This document shows, piece by piece, positions 1 to 6,167 of a DNA stretch of 6,969 bases (its first letter is position 1; each line of letters opens with the position of its first letter). A model generated the notes under the pieces. The model had not been told where the DNA came from, made no database searches, and saw nothing but the letters and a program-made list of their open reading frames with translations. The DNA is from Alphaproteobacteria bacterium (GTDB lineage Bacteria > Pseudomonadota > Alphaproteobacteria > JAAXGF01): the NCBI GenBank assembly GCA_012267605.1, contig JAAXGF010000330.1, positions 1 through 6,969 on the forward strand. Direction: 5' to 3'. The position numbers and the translations under genes are program-made.

Positions 1-22
1 CCTCACCGAAGCAAGGGGAGAC
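1..22 (-). CRISPR. Possible leader-proximal end of a CRISPR repeat, cut by the window edge
   Basis: Read on the minus strand, this stretch begins GTCTCCCCTTGC and continues TTCGGTGAGG to the window edge. Type I-C repeats commonly begin GTC, carry a C-rich arm, a short loop and a G-rich arm, and end GGATTGAAAC. Here CCTTGC can pair with GTGAGG (two of the six pairs are G-T wobbles) around a TTCG loop, and the position just beyond the leader, downstream of cas2, is where the array is expected. Only one partial copy is visible, so neither repetition nor a spacer can be shown. This is an inference from position and form. Confidence 0.35.
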
Positions 23-202
23 GCCGGTTGTTGTAACCAGCGGAATACTAAAAAGTTACGCGAGTGGATGCGCGAACCTCCTTTCATCTGCATCCTACTG
101 CCAAAGCGAAAACATATTCCTCGCTGTAAATTGTTGTTGTGCATAAAGTTGCCAATTGCGCGAAAGCAAGCGCAAAACGTCGGCACTCTACTTTCGCGCA
201 CG
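23..202 (-). promoter_or_regulatory. Leader-like non-coding region between cas2 and the presumed CRISPR array
   Basis: There is no convincing gene in the 202 bases left of cas2. The region contains two overlapping inverted repeats (156-175 and 158-199), an AT-rich patch around 110-150, and a -10-like TAGTAT on the minus strand at 45-50 that would start transcription about 16 bases before the presumed first repeat. No good -35 box accompanies it. A small GGTT/AACC inverted pair (26-29, 35-38) lies close to the presumed repeat. In I-C loci the leader often follows cas2 and drives array transcription and spacer insertion. That role is inferred here from position. Confidence 0.4.
156..199. repeat. 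Two overlapping inverted repeats just downstream of cas2
   Basis: The 9-base GCGCGAAAG at 158-166 is exactly complementary to CTTTCGCGC at 191-199. Within the same stretch TTGCGC at 156-161 is complementary to GCGCAA at 170-175. The two hairpins share bases and cannot both form. No T-tract follows either one in the cas2 direction, so a Rho-independent terminator is not supported. They could be a factor-dependent end, a processing site or a leader protein-binding site. Confidence 0.45.
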
Positions 203-493
203 CTATAAGACCAGTGGTTCATTCAAGTCCACGGGTTCGCCGAGCCCGTGATGCTCTGTCTTGTCTCTGGCATCTTCGTCCAGATGATACACCCTAAGAG
301 AATCCTGCTTGGGGTCTATTTCTTTCAGCAGACGACTTCTGAGCGCCGCCCATTCGGTTTTTCCCAACTGGCATTCAAAGAGCGATTTCTGCACTCGGAC
401 GCCATAATCCTTACAGGCTCTCGCCACTCGGCGCAGCCGCTTTTGCCCCGCTCGGTCGGTTGTGGAAACGTCGTACGCGATCAGGATAAACAT
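203..493 (-). CDS. cas2: CRISPR-associated protein Cas2
   Basis: Cas2 forms the dimeric core that bridges two Cas1 dimers in the spacer-integration complex. The 96-residue product has the usual family length and a ferredoxin-like opening strand MFILIAYDVS, with the conserved acidic residue D8 after it. The next segment, with RLRRVARACKDYG followed by VQKSLFEC, is typical of Cas2, and the RVYHLDE strand lies further on. The ATG overlaps the cas1 stop by one base (TAATG), so translation is probably coupled and the two proteins are made in matched amounts. It is the last gene of the visible operon and is followed by the leader-like region. In this family metal-dependent nuclease activity is not needed for integration; the structural role is the safe call. 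Confidence 0.95.
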   Translation of the reverse strand: MFILIAYDVSTTDRAGQKRLRRVARACKDYGVRVQKSLFECQLGKTEWAALRSRLLKEIDPKQDSLRVYHLDEDARDKTEHHGLGEPVDLNEPLVL

Positions 494-1548
494 TATTTGG
501 GAATGAAGGGGATATAGTCAGGAATGTCGCCGCGCAGCTTGCGGGCCAACAACTTGGCTTGAGTACTGAACACTTGCCCTATGCGGATATTCTGCTTGAA
601 GAGGGGATGCTTTATCTCTGTTTGTTTGCGTCGTTGCCAAGCCTGTATGACCTCTCGCCTGCCCCGCTCGGTGAACTCTACGGCACCGCCTTCGCGCTCG
701 CGGAAGTGTTTGGGCTCGATCTGCCGGCGATTGATTAAGGTCAATGCCAGCCGCTCGGCCAAACAGGGCCGAAACTCTTCCATTAGATCCAAGGCGCAAG
801 CCGGCCTCCCCGCCCGCGTTACATGAAGCCAGCCGACATAAGGGTCCAGCCCAGCGGTCGTCAAAGCGGCCAAGCAATCGTGGCGAACCAGAGCATATAT
901 AAAGGAAAGAAGGCAGTTGATCCGATCCCGGGGCGGACGCCGCGTCCGGGTTACAAACTGGAAGTATTCTCGCTGTTGTTTGAGCATGTGCTGGAATACT
1001 GAGAAATATACTTTGGCCCCGATACCCTCTAAGCCCCTGATAGGATTGAGTGCCTCCCGAAGCTCGCAATCTGGAGCAACGGGCGGGGCATTGCCGAGTT
1101 GATGGATCAGTTGAGCTAGTTCATCGGCTGCACTCACCAATGCCATGCGATCTGCATTGTCCTCGGCTTCCCGACCAGCCCGCAAGAGATTGGATCGGGA
1201 GTTTTGCAACTTCCCGGCGACGAATTGCTTGGCAATGCGAGCCGCATCCTGCGGGCTGTCCGCTGCGGCATACTGAGCACGGCGCAGTAAGTAGCGGGTG
1301 TCTCCACTGCCCAAAACTTGTGCCAGCAAATAGCCGTTCTCGGTGTGGTAATGCACCGCCACTTGGTGATCCCAGCACAAGGCCATGGCTGGGGGCGTAA
1401 CCACGACCTGCCCAAACGCACAAATGCTTTCCAAATGGTGAATGGGCACGGTCAGGCGAGTTTGCTTTTCAATCTCGACCCGCAGCGTCAGGTGATCCCT
1501 GTGTACTACGGTACTCGGCGTCGTCAGATAGAGGGTGTTTTGAATCAT
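493..1548 (-). CDS. cas1: CRISPR-associated endonuclease/integrase Cas1 (type I-C)
   Basis: Cas1 is the metal-dependent integrase that inserts new spacers at the leader-repeat junction together with Cas2. The 351-residue protein has the expected N-terminal beta domain (MIQNTLYLTT through about residue 85) and the alpha-helical catalytic domain. Likely metal ligands are E174 in LEGIGAKVYF, H242 in GWLHVTRAGRPA, and D254/E257 in LDLMEEFRP, a strongly conserved Cas1 signature. The ATG start fits the family N-terminus; no strong Shine-Dalgarno is visible ahead of it. A 113-base gap separates it from cas4 upstream, larger than the other gaps in the operon, so a separate promoter for cas1-cas2 is possible but no good one is seen. 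It overlaps cas2 by one base. Confidence 0.96.
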   Translation of the reverse strand: MIQNTLYLTTPSTVVHRDHLTLRVEIEKQTRLTVPIHHLESICAFGQVVVTPPAMALCWDHQVAVHYHTENGYLLAQVLGSGDTRYLLRRAQYAAADSPQDAARIAKQFVAGKLQNSRSNLLRAGREAEDNADRMALVSAADELAQLIHQLGNAPPVAPDCELREALNPIRGLEGIGAKVYFSVFQHMLKQQREYFQFVTRTRRPPRDRINCLLSFIYALVRHDCLAALTTAGLDPYVGWLHVTRAGRPACALDLMEEFRPCLAERLALTLINRRQIEPKHFREREGGAVEFTERGRREVIQAWQRRKQTEIKHPLFKQNIRIGQVFSTQAKLLARKLRGDIPDYIPFIPK

Positions 1549-1588
1549 GTTTCAAGCCGTTCTGCGGCTGGCTTCAGACCAAAGAAGA

Positions 1589-1621
1589 ATTTTAGTGACA
1601 ATATGACACAAAAGATGTCAA
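1589..1621. promoter_or_regulatory. Cluster of TGACA motifs in the cas4-cas1 gap
   Basis: The 113-base gap contains two direct TGACA copies (1596-1600, 1604-1608) and an inverted TGTCA (1616-1620). On the minus strand TTGACA (1616-1621) is a perfect -35 box, but the best -10-like sequence, TAAAAT (1589-1594), is 21 bases away, which is too far for a normal sigma-70 promoter. The cluster could be an operator, a weak promoter or chance. Confidence 0.2.
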
Positions 1622-1661
1622 AATTAGCACCATTGATCGGTGAATTGAGGGTGTACACAGC

Positions 1662-2303
1662 CTAGTCCGAGGTATCGAACACGGTCCGATAGGCCCGCGC
1701 CAACGAGGGTGGAGCACTGGTGATTTCGGGAAGGCAGTGGTCAAAAAGCGAGCACTCGGAACATTGGGGTTTGTGGACGGCTTGGGGGACGGTTTCCTCT
1801 TCGATCAGTCGGTGCATGGCTTCGATGGCCTGTTCGGTGAGGCGGCGTAGCTCCTCGGTAAATTCCACTTCTCGACGGCGCTTGCTTTTGGCGTGAAAGA
1901 TGGCCCCTCGGGGAATGGCCAGCCCGAACATTTCTTCGAGGCACAACGCTTGGGCGCAAAGCTGGGCGTCGTCGTTGTCGAATTTGCGGCGCTTGCCCTT
2001 TTTGAACTCGACCGGGACTAGCGATCCATCGGGATGGCGCTCGACGATGTCGCACTTGCCGTTGAGCCTGAGCCGATCCGACCAGACGGGGAGGGTGCGC
2101 AACAAGGTCACGCCCTTGACGGTTTCGTAGCCGGAAACGTCGGCCTGCTCATGGACACTATCGCCGACCACGGTGTGCTCGTTGGTGCCACGCAATCCCT
2201 CAATCGCCTTCAATGCTGCCCGACGCTGGCAATAAAGGAAGTCGTTGAGGAGCGAGAGGGGGACGGGGTCGGGTGGATTGGGAAATGGAGTGGCGTTACT
2301 CAC
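1662..2303 (-). CDS. cas4: CRISPR-associated exonuclease Cas4 (RecB-like, Fe-S)
   Basis: Cas4 trims prespacers and selects them for a correct PAM before Cas1-Cas2 integration. In type I-C it works in complex with Cas1. The 213-residue protein shows the four cysteines that hold a [4Fe-4S] cluster: C25 (in FLYCQRR) and C181, C184 and C190 near the C-terminus (CSECSLFDHC). The RecB-like nuclease residues are visible as H51, D85 in GKCDIVE, E99 and K101 in VPVEFKKGK, and Q114 in the QLCAQALCLEE helix. The chosen start is GTG: its GTGA overlaps the cas7c TGA stop by four bases, which implies translational coupling to the upstream Cascade genes. The length and N-terminus are normal for I-C Cas4, and all key residues are present, so it should be active. 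Confidence 0.95.
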   Translation of the reverse strand: MSNATPFPNPPDPVPLSLLNDFLYCQRRAALKAIEGLRGTNEHTVVGDSVHEQADVSGYETVKGVTLLRTLPVWSDRLRLNGKCDIVERHPDGSLVPVEFKKGKRRKFDNDDAQLCAQALCLEEMFGLAIPRGAIFHAKSKRRREVEFTEELRRLTEQAIEAMHRLIEEETVPQAVHKPQCSECSLFDHCLPEITSAPPSLARAYRTVFDTSD

Positions 2304-3166
2304 AGCATTTCGACCAGTTCCACATTTTTGGACAGGTCATCCTGGTTGATGGAAACTTCGTAGTCGGAGAATTGACGGGCCGCTTGGACAGACTCCTTTC
2401 GGGTGACCGTTATGCGTTCAAACAACTTATGTGCGGGTGCATTGCCGAGGACGGATTGATGTTTAAAAACAATGAGCTTTTGCGGAGCCATGGTCCCACG
2501 CGAGGCGGAACGATCGAGGTCAAACATATTCTGCAACGCCTGCCATAAGAGGCTGAGATCGTCGTCGCTAAATCCGGTATCGCGTGCGAGGTTAGCGGAA
2601 ATGAAGCCGTGGCAGCGGTACAGGCCATAGGGAATGAGGTTTTTACGGCCCATCGTCTGGTTCGGGGCATCGAGTTCCTTAGCCTCCGTAACGGCCATAC
2701 GAGTAATGGAAATGTCCATTGGCAGGATGGGATCAAGGCTACGGCTGAAGCTCAATTGCACAGGGCCGCGTACTTGTCCGGCGTTGGGACCGGTGGACAT
2801 CACTGCGCCGAACGTCCTTACGTCGTAGTAACGGTGGCACATTTTGGCGCGGGCATCTTTGACTTGGTCGCGGGTGGCCTTCTTGGCTTTGCCGTCCACC
2901 TCGTGGCCGAGATCTTTGTGCGCTTGGGTGATGGACTCGTTCAGGACCGCACCTTGGCGGACGAAGATATCGAATGGCTCCACGCCGCTGTTGGCTTCCA
3001 GAACGTAGTTGCGGATTTTGCGTTTCAGACACACATCGGAGACGAGACCGTGCATGTCCTGCGGATCCACACGCGGTGCATTGGCGGCGTCGGGGTCGCC
3101 GTTGGGGTTGCCGTCTTTGCAATCGAAGAGATAGACGAAATCGTATCGGCCTTGGATCGAATTCAT
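2300..3166 (-). CDS. cas7c: Cascade backbone protein Cas7c (Csd2 family)
   Basis: Cas7c polymerises along the crRNA to form the spine of the type I-C interference complex. Its thumbs kink the guide at every sixth base. The 288-residue length is typical. The N-terminus is the Csd2 signature: YDFVYLFDCKDGNPNGDPDAANAP at about residues 8-31, followed by PRVDP and GLVSDVCLKRKIRNYV. The ATG is preceded by a modest purine-rich stretch (AAAGAAAGTGA on the minus strand). A 68-base gap separates it from cas8c, which leaves room for its own ribosome loading, useful because several Cas7 copies are needed per complex. The end overlaps cas4 by four bases. No missing signature residues were noticed. Confidence 0.96.
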   Translation of the reverse strand: MNSIQGRYDFVYLFDCKDGNPNGDPDAANAPRVDPQDMHGLVSDVCLKRKIRNYVLEANSGVEPFDIFVRQGAVLNESITQAHKDLGHEVDGKAKKATRDQVKDARAKMCHRYYDVRTFGAVMSTGPNAGQVRGPVQLSFSRSLDPILPMDISITRMAVTEAKELDAPNQTMGRKNLIPYGLYRCHGFISANLARDTGFSDDDLSLLWQALQNMFDLDRSASRGTMAPQKLIVFKHQSVLGNAPAHKLFERITVTRKESVQAARQFSDYEVSINQDDLSKNVELVEML

Positions 3167-3234
3167 AGTGTTTTCACTTTCTTTTAGTCTCCCTTACTGA
3201 GAAGAGTAGAGGCAGTTTGAATCTGGGTTGATGT

Positions 3235-3636
3235 CTATATCGTATCGGGTTCGGAGTTGGCGGCTTGTTCCCTGCGCTCGGCGTCGAGCCGTCGGTATTC
3301 GGCTCTTTGGTGGTAATAGCCGAGGGCGAAGCGGCCCTGCCCTTCAAGGTCGAGGCTGGGCGGGAAGCGATCGCCTAGTTGGATGCTGATAACTTCAAAA
3401 TCCTTACGCACGTTTTCGGCGACTCCTCCGCCTACTTTAGCTAGATGGTTCTGTGCGTTGCTAAATAACCGGCCCATCACTAGAGCAGGCGTGGTGCTTG
3501 CACTGGCATAGAACCGCTCGACAACCCCGGCGTTGACATTGCCGAGGGCAAGATATTGGAGACGATCAAAAACCGAGAACAGTCGTCCGCAGAGATAGGC
3601 GGGGTCCGTGGATTCAGTATTTAACGATTCGGTCAT
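3235..3636 (-). CDS. cas11c: Probable small subunit Cas11c from an internal start within cas8c
   Basis: Type I-C systems lack a separate small-subunit gene. The small subunit Cas11 is instead translated from an internal start in the 3' end of cas8c, and it stabilises the non-target strand in the R-loop. Here an in-frame ATG at 3634-3636 (product MTESLNTEST..., 133 residues) is preceded on the minus strand by AAAGGAA at 3641-3647, a good Shine-Dalgarno only about five bases upstream. This is a stronger site than those of several true gene starts in the operon. The predicted product is mostly helical and ends with a charged stretch (HQRAEYRRLDAERREQAANS), and its size fits known Cas11c proteins. 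The start is seen directly in the sequence; that it is used is inferred from the family. Confidence 0.8.
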   Translation of the reverse strand: MTESLNTESTDPAYLCGRLFSVFDRLQYLALGNVNAGVVERFYASASTTPALVMGRLFSNAQNHLAKVGGGVAENVRKDFEVISIQLGDRFPPSLDLEGQGRFALGYYHQRAEYRRLDAERREQAANSEPDTI

Positions 3637-4983
3637 GTTGTTCCTTTCTTTTGATTGGTTGAAACGGTCCTGCCGCACGAGGCAAGCCTTAATAAGGGCC
3701 AAGCGCGCCGGGTTCGTTTTGTTGTCGGTCTCGATTTGCTGCCTCCTCAACGCCGCAGTCAAAGACGACAAAGGCAAGGACGTACCGCGTAGCGCGGCGT
3801 ACAAAAGCTGTGTTGGAACCTGCGGAGCCAGTTCGTCGAGCTTGTCACGAACTAGACTGTGCAAGAGATAGCCGAGCTTGAAATCTTTGCGAATGGGACG
3901 AATGGGATCGCCTTCCGGGCGAACGATGGCGAGGTCTTCAAACCATTGCCGCACGTTCTGCTCGACTTCGGGGACAGTGGATTCGAGCCAGTCACGGACG
4001 ATGATGCGGCCGCCATTTCCCGATAGACTCATGGCGTAATACTTCCGGGCGTCTAGGCGTTGGGGTTCTCCGGTGCGAGGTGCATCAATCAGATTGCGAA
4101 CACCCTGTTCGTCGGCAGTCTCAACCAAATCAAACGGGTCAAAATCATCCTTCTTACGAGTCCAGTGGAGATGCACGATTTCGTTCTGACGAAGGCCGCG
4201 TTGGATGAGATCGTTCAATGCACTGCGAACTTTCAACTCGGCGATAGCTGAGATGGAAGCGTTTTCGCCCTGCTGAAGTCCAAAAGAAGTGAACGAAGCC
4301 TTGTCGAAGGAGATCAGGTTGGTCCCCACGGCAAGGCCGCCGGGCACTCCTTTGATCTTCTCCGTTGTTGAAACTGGCTCCGCCAATTCGCCAGTTGCCA
4401 GACAGAAGCGTTTCCTGCCCGCAACTTGCGGCCGGTCCGCAGCGCGGCGTCTGCGCCAGAATTGTTTGAGTTCCTCCGATTCAAGTAGCTTATGGCCGGA
4501 GACCCGGAAAGTGATGTTGTCGTTCGGTTTCGCCTTTTGTTCAGTCAATAATGCGTGAAGTCTTTCGAGCGCGTTCGGCTGGTTCAGAAAGCCCAAGATC
4601 GCTCGGGCCATTGGGCCGTCGTTGAGGCATTCGCCTGCGGCCGATTCAAGCAACTGCTTGAAATAAGTGTGAGAACCTTCCCGCCGCTCGGCCCGTTCGG
4701 GCTTCTTCGGATCGGGATAGTTGACTGCACGCTCTAGCGTGTCGCAAAGGAAGAAGGCACGCGGGCGTGAAGCAACAGTGAGTTCTTTTTGTTCGATAAA
4801 CGGACGGGTGAGCATTCGCGGTTTGGGCTTTTTCGCATCCGGATTGTCCAGCAGTTCGATGGGGCCGCCAGTGAGGTTTCCGGAGCCGTCCAGAGGAATC
4901 AGCCAACGGACGGGGACTTCGTGAAAGTCGGAATCGCCGAGATCCTCGCGTTCGGCGTATTCGATGAGGGCTTGTAGTATCAT
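3235..4983 (-). CDS. cas8c: Cascade large subunit Cas8c (Csd1 family)
   Basis: Cas8c is the large subunit of type I-C Cascade. It reads the PAM, helps open the DNA and recruits Cas3. The 582-residue protein matches the family length and opens with MILQALIEYAERED, a common Csd1-type start. Mid-protein features fitting the family include FLLCDTL-like FFLCDTLERA near residue 80, KGVPGGLAVGTNLISFDKASFTSFG around 215-240 and YYAMSLSGNGGRIIVRDW around 315-335. The ATG at 4981-4983 has an AGGA Shine-Dalgarno (minus strand, 4991-4994) at normal distance. It lies 18 bases after cas5c. Its 3' part also encodes a separate small subunit from an internal start, annotated separately. Individual PAM-reading residues cannot be assigned from sequence alone. 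Confidence 0.95.
   Translation of the reverse strand: MILQALIEYAEREDLGDSDFHEVPVRWLIPLDGSGNLTGGPIELLDNPDAKKPKPRMLTRPFIEQKELTVASRPRAFFLCDTLERAVNYPDPKKPERAERREGSHTYFKQLLESAAGECLNDGPMARAILGFLNQPNALERLHALLTEQKAKPNDNITFRVSGHKLLESEELKQFWRRRRAADRPQVAGRKRFCLATGELAEPVSTTEKIKGVPGGLAVGTNLISFDKASFTSFGLQQGENASISAIAELKVRSALNDLIQRGLRQNEIVHLHWTRKKDDFDPFDLVETADEQGVRNLIDAPRTGEPQRLDARKYYAMSLSGNGGRIIVRDWLESTVPEVEQNVRQWFEDLAIVRPEGDPIRPIRKDFKLGYLLHSLVRDKLDELAPQVPTQLLYAALRGTSLPLSSLTAALRRQQIETDNKTNPARLALIKACLVRQDRFNQSKERNNMTESLNTESTDPAYLCGRLFSVFDRLQYLALGNVNAGVVERFYASASTTPALVMGRLFSNAQNHLAKVGGGVAENVRKDFEVISIQLGDRFPPSLDLEGQGRFALGYYHQRAEYRRLDAERREQAANSEPDTI
3641..3647 (-). promoter_or_regulatory. Internal ribosome-binding site for Cas11c
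   Basis: The minus strand reads AAAGGAACAAC directly before the internal ATG at 3636-3634. Such a purine-rich site inside a coding frame is unexpected by chance at this exact place and decides the start of the small subunit. Confidence 0.7.
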
Positions 4984-5001
4984 GGTTTCTTCCTAGTTGA
5001 T

Positions 5002-5724
5002 TTAGGCTTCGAGGCTAGCCTTGATGTCTCGCCAGTCGGGAACATTGACGATGCCGTTTTCGAGACGGGCTTGGAAAAAGGTGCTGACTGGTTCCGGCTT
5101 TTCGACCTTGCCGGGTTTCCAATTACCTGGGATGTCGAGATCGAACGCATCGTAGAGGATATACCCTAAATCTGTGTCCATATTGGCGTCGGACGGCGCG
5201 GCCATATCGCTCGGCTGAGCCGACTCAAAGTTGGCGGGAAATTCGCGGCAACCAAAACAAGGTTGGGTAAAGCATTGGCCCTTCTCAGTCCGGCGTCGGA
5301 ACATTCCATAGTATTTACTGAGAGTATCATCTCCTTGGGGTTCATCAGGAGCGAAAGGCTTTTGCCGGGGCTGATTGGCTAAGCGGTTGAGTCCTATACT
5401 GGCTTCGATGACGTAATCCACCTCGCGAAGAGCAAGCGTGTTACGCTGTGTACGGTCATCCTCGGCCAAGATGGGTTCGGGATTGCGAGAGTTGGCGACA
5501 GACTTCAGTTCGTTGCGACGGAAGCTAAGGAACTTGATGGGGCGGCGAACAGCGATGCGATGAACATGCCAGCGGAATTGCGGCTTGTAGAGAATCGCTT
5601 CAAGGATACCCCGGACAGCCGAAGGCGTGGGCACGGGATAGCTCATCCGTTCGACTTTCATTTCCGGGCGCGTGAAGCAGGCTAGATCACCCCAGACGCG
5701 GAGATGGATTCGTTCAGTATTCAT
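5002..5724 (-). CDS. cas5c: Cas5c (Cas5d), crRNA-processing endoribonuclease and Cascade subunit
   Basis: In type I-C, Cas5 replaces Cas6. It cuts the pre-crRNA at the 3' base of the repeat hairpin, leaving an 11-base 5' handle, and stays bound to that handle. The 240-residue protein carries the family signatures: VPTPSAVRGILEAILYKPQFRW at about 31-52, FLSFRRNE at 65-72, RTQRNTLALREVDYVI at 91-106 and the GQCFTQPCFGCREFPANF block at 149-166. Y46 sits at the position reported as catalytic in Bacillus halodurans Cas5d. The Lys-His pair of that enzyme may correspond to K137-Y138 (SKYYGMFRRR) here, so the histidine would be replaced; this alignment is by eye. The gene starts two bases after the stop of the upstream small gene, with only a weak Shine-Dalgarno, suggesting translational coupling. 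Confidence 0.95.
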   Translation of the reverse strand: MNTERIHLRVWGDLACFTRPEMKVERMSYPVPTPSAVRGILEAILYKPQFRWHVHRIAVRRPIKFLSFRRNELKSVANSRNPEPILAEDDRTQRNTLALREVDYVIEASIGLNRLANQPRQKPFAPDEPQGDDTLSKYYGMFRRRTEKGQCFTQPCFGCREFPANFESAQPSDMAAPSDANMDTDLGYILYDAFDLDIPGNWKPGKVEKPEPVSTFFQARLENGIVNVPDWRDIKASLEA

Positions 5725-5726
5725 AA

Positions 5727-6014
5727 TTAGTTCGGTGAAAAGGTTAATAGTTTAAAGACGGCGACATGCTGTAAGATCACCGTATTCGGGTTCGGGTTTG
5801 GGAATTCAGCTATTCCATCTGCTACGGCCATTGCAACAGCCTTGTCAGCTTCTTCCAGCGAGTCCGCACGGAGGAGCAACCATGTTGATGATGGAATTGG
5901 CAGTTCCATGTCATCGTAGGGATGCACTCTGGGATGCCGTTTCATTATTCGCCAGTATTCTAAAGGCGGAGAGACATGGTGCCGAATCCTGTCGAGTATT
6001 TTCGTTGCGTTCAC
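5727..6014 (-). CDS. Hypothetical 95-residue protein, first gene of the Cascade operon
   Basis: I do not recognise this protein. The frame is open for 95 codons from a GTG at 6012-6014, with a possible but distant GGGA Shine-Dalgarno (10-base spacing); an in-frame stop lies just upstream, so no longer form exists unless a rare start is used. An internal ATG at residue 24 has no evident ribosome site. The N-terminal 35 residues are basic (several R, H and K), followed by a TWLLLRADS strand, an acidic-amphipathic helix (LEEADKAVAMAVADGIAEF) and a PNPNPNT turn before a final hydrophobic strand. No signal peptide or membrane segment is seen. It ends two bases before cas5c and lies directly downstream of the RNA-targeted promoter, so it should be co-expressed with Cascade. 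An accessory or regulatory role is inference only. Confidence 0.65.
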   Translation of the reverse strand: MNATKILDRIRHHVSPPLEYWRIMKRHPRVHPYDDMELPIPSSTWLLLRADSLEEADKAVAMAVADGIAEFPNPNPNTVILQHVAVFKLLTFSPN

Positions 6015-6098
6015 GACAATTCAGTCCCTAGGTGAAAGACTTGATGCTGAATGCCTTCATGGGATTCAATTCAGTTATTGCCCATTCTGTATTATAGT

Positions 6099-6128
6099 AT
6101 TATAATATTGTTGATACAAAACAATCAA
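6099..6128 (-). promoter_or_regulatory. Candidate cas operon promoter P2 (covered by the guide target)
   Basis: On the minus strand TTGATT (6123-6128; four of six against TTGACA) is followed 18 bases later by a perfect TATAAT (6099-6104); a second TATAAT lies at 6091-6096. The start would fall near 6092, giving an untranslated leader of about 78 bases before the GTG of the small gene. The -35 box lies inside the 17-base site matched by the crRNA-like guide, so Cascade bound there would directly block the polymerase. Confidence 0.5.
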
Positions 6129-6129
6129 T
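6113..6129 (-). promoter_or_regulatory. Operator-like target site of the crRNA-like guide in the cas promoter
   Basis: The minus strand reads ATTGATTGTTTTGTATC here, against ATTGACTGTTTCGTATC in the guide (6231-6247): 15 of 17 identical. The mismatches are at positions 6 and 12, which Cas7 thumbs flip out and which do not contribute to pairing. The match then stops. The three bases in the PAM position on this strand are GCC (6130-6132). The B. halodurans I-C PAM is TTC-like, so only the final C agrees strictly, and the PAM of this system is unknown. Confidence 0.7.
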
Positions 6130-6138
6130 GGCGTAAAA

Positions 6139-6167
6139 AAAATAGAACGGTCACTGAGGTTTGTCAA
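6139..6167 (-). promoter_or_regulatory. Candidate cas operon promoter P1
   Basis: On the minus strand a perfect -35 TTGACA (6162-6167) is followed by exactly 17 bases and TATTTT (6139-6144; four of six). Transcription would start near 6132, directly before the guide target at 6129-6113. Either this or P2 drives the small gene, cas5c, cas8c and cas7c; the sequence alone does not decide which. Both would be blocked by a complex bound at the guide target. Confidence 0.55.

Noticed and set aside
1632..1648. A partial match to the guide seed (ATTGA) in the cas4-cas1 gap
   Set aside because: Pairing breaks at positions 7 and 9, which are not flipped-out positions, so it looks like chance.
2609..3187. 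A 192-codon open frame on the plus strand
   Set aside because: It is the antisense shadow of cas7c, whose Csd2 signatures are unmistakable; the shadow has no recognisable domain.
5798..6031. A 77-codon plus-strand frame across the small gene
   Set aside because: It has no ribosome site or promoter in place, whereas the minus-strand frame fits the operon spacing (2 bases before cas5c). The choice between them is not absolute.
6066..6082. A second possible guide target near 6068 (ATTCAGTTATTG)
   Set aside because: It differs from the guide at several pairing positions, including position 4 in the seed, and is far weaker than the 6113-6129 site.
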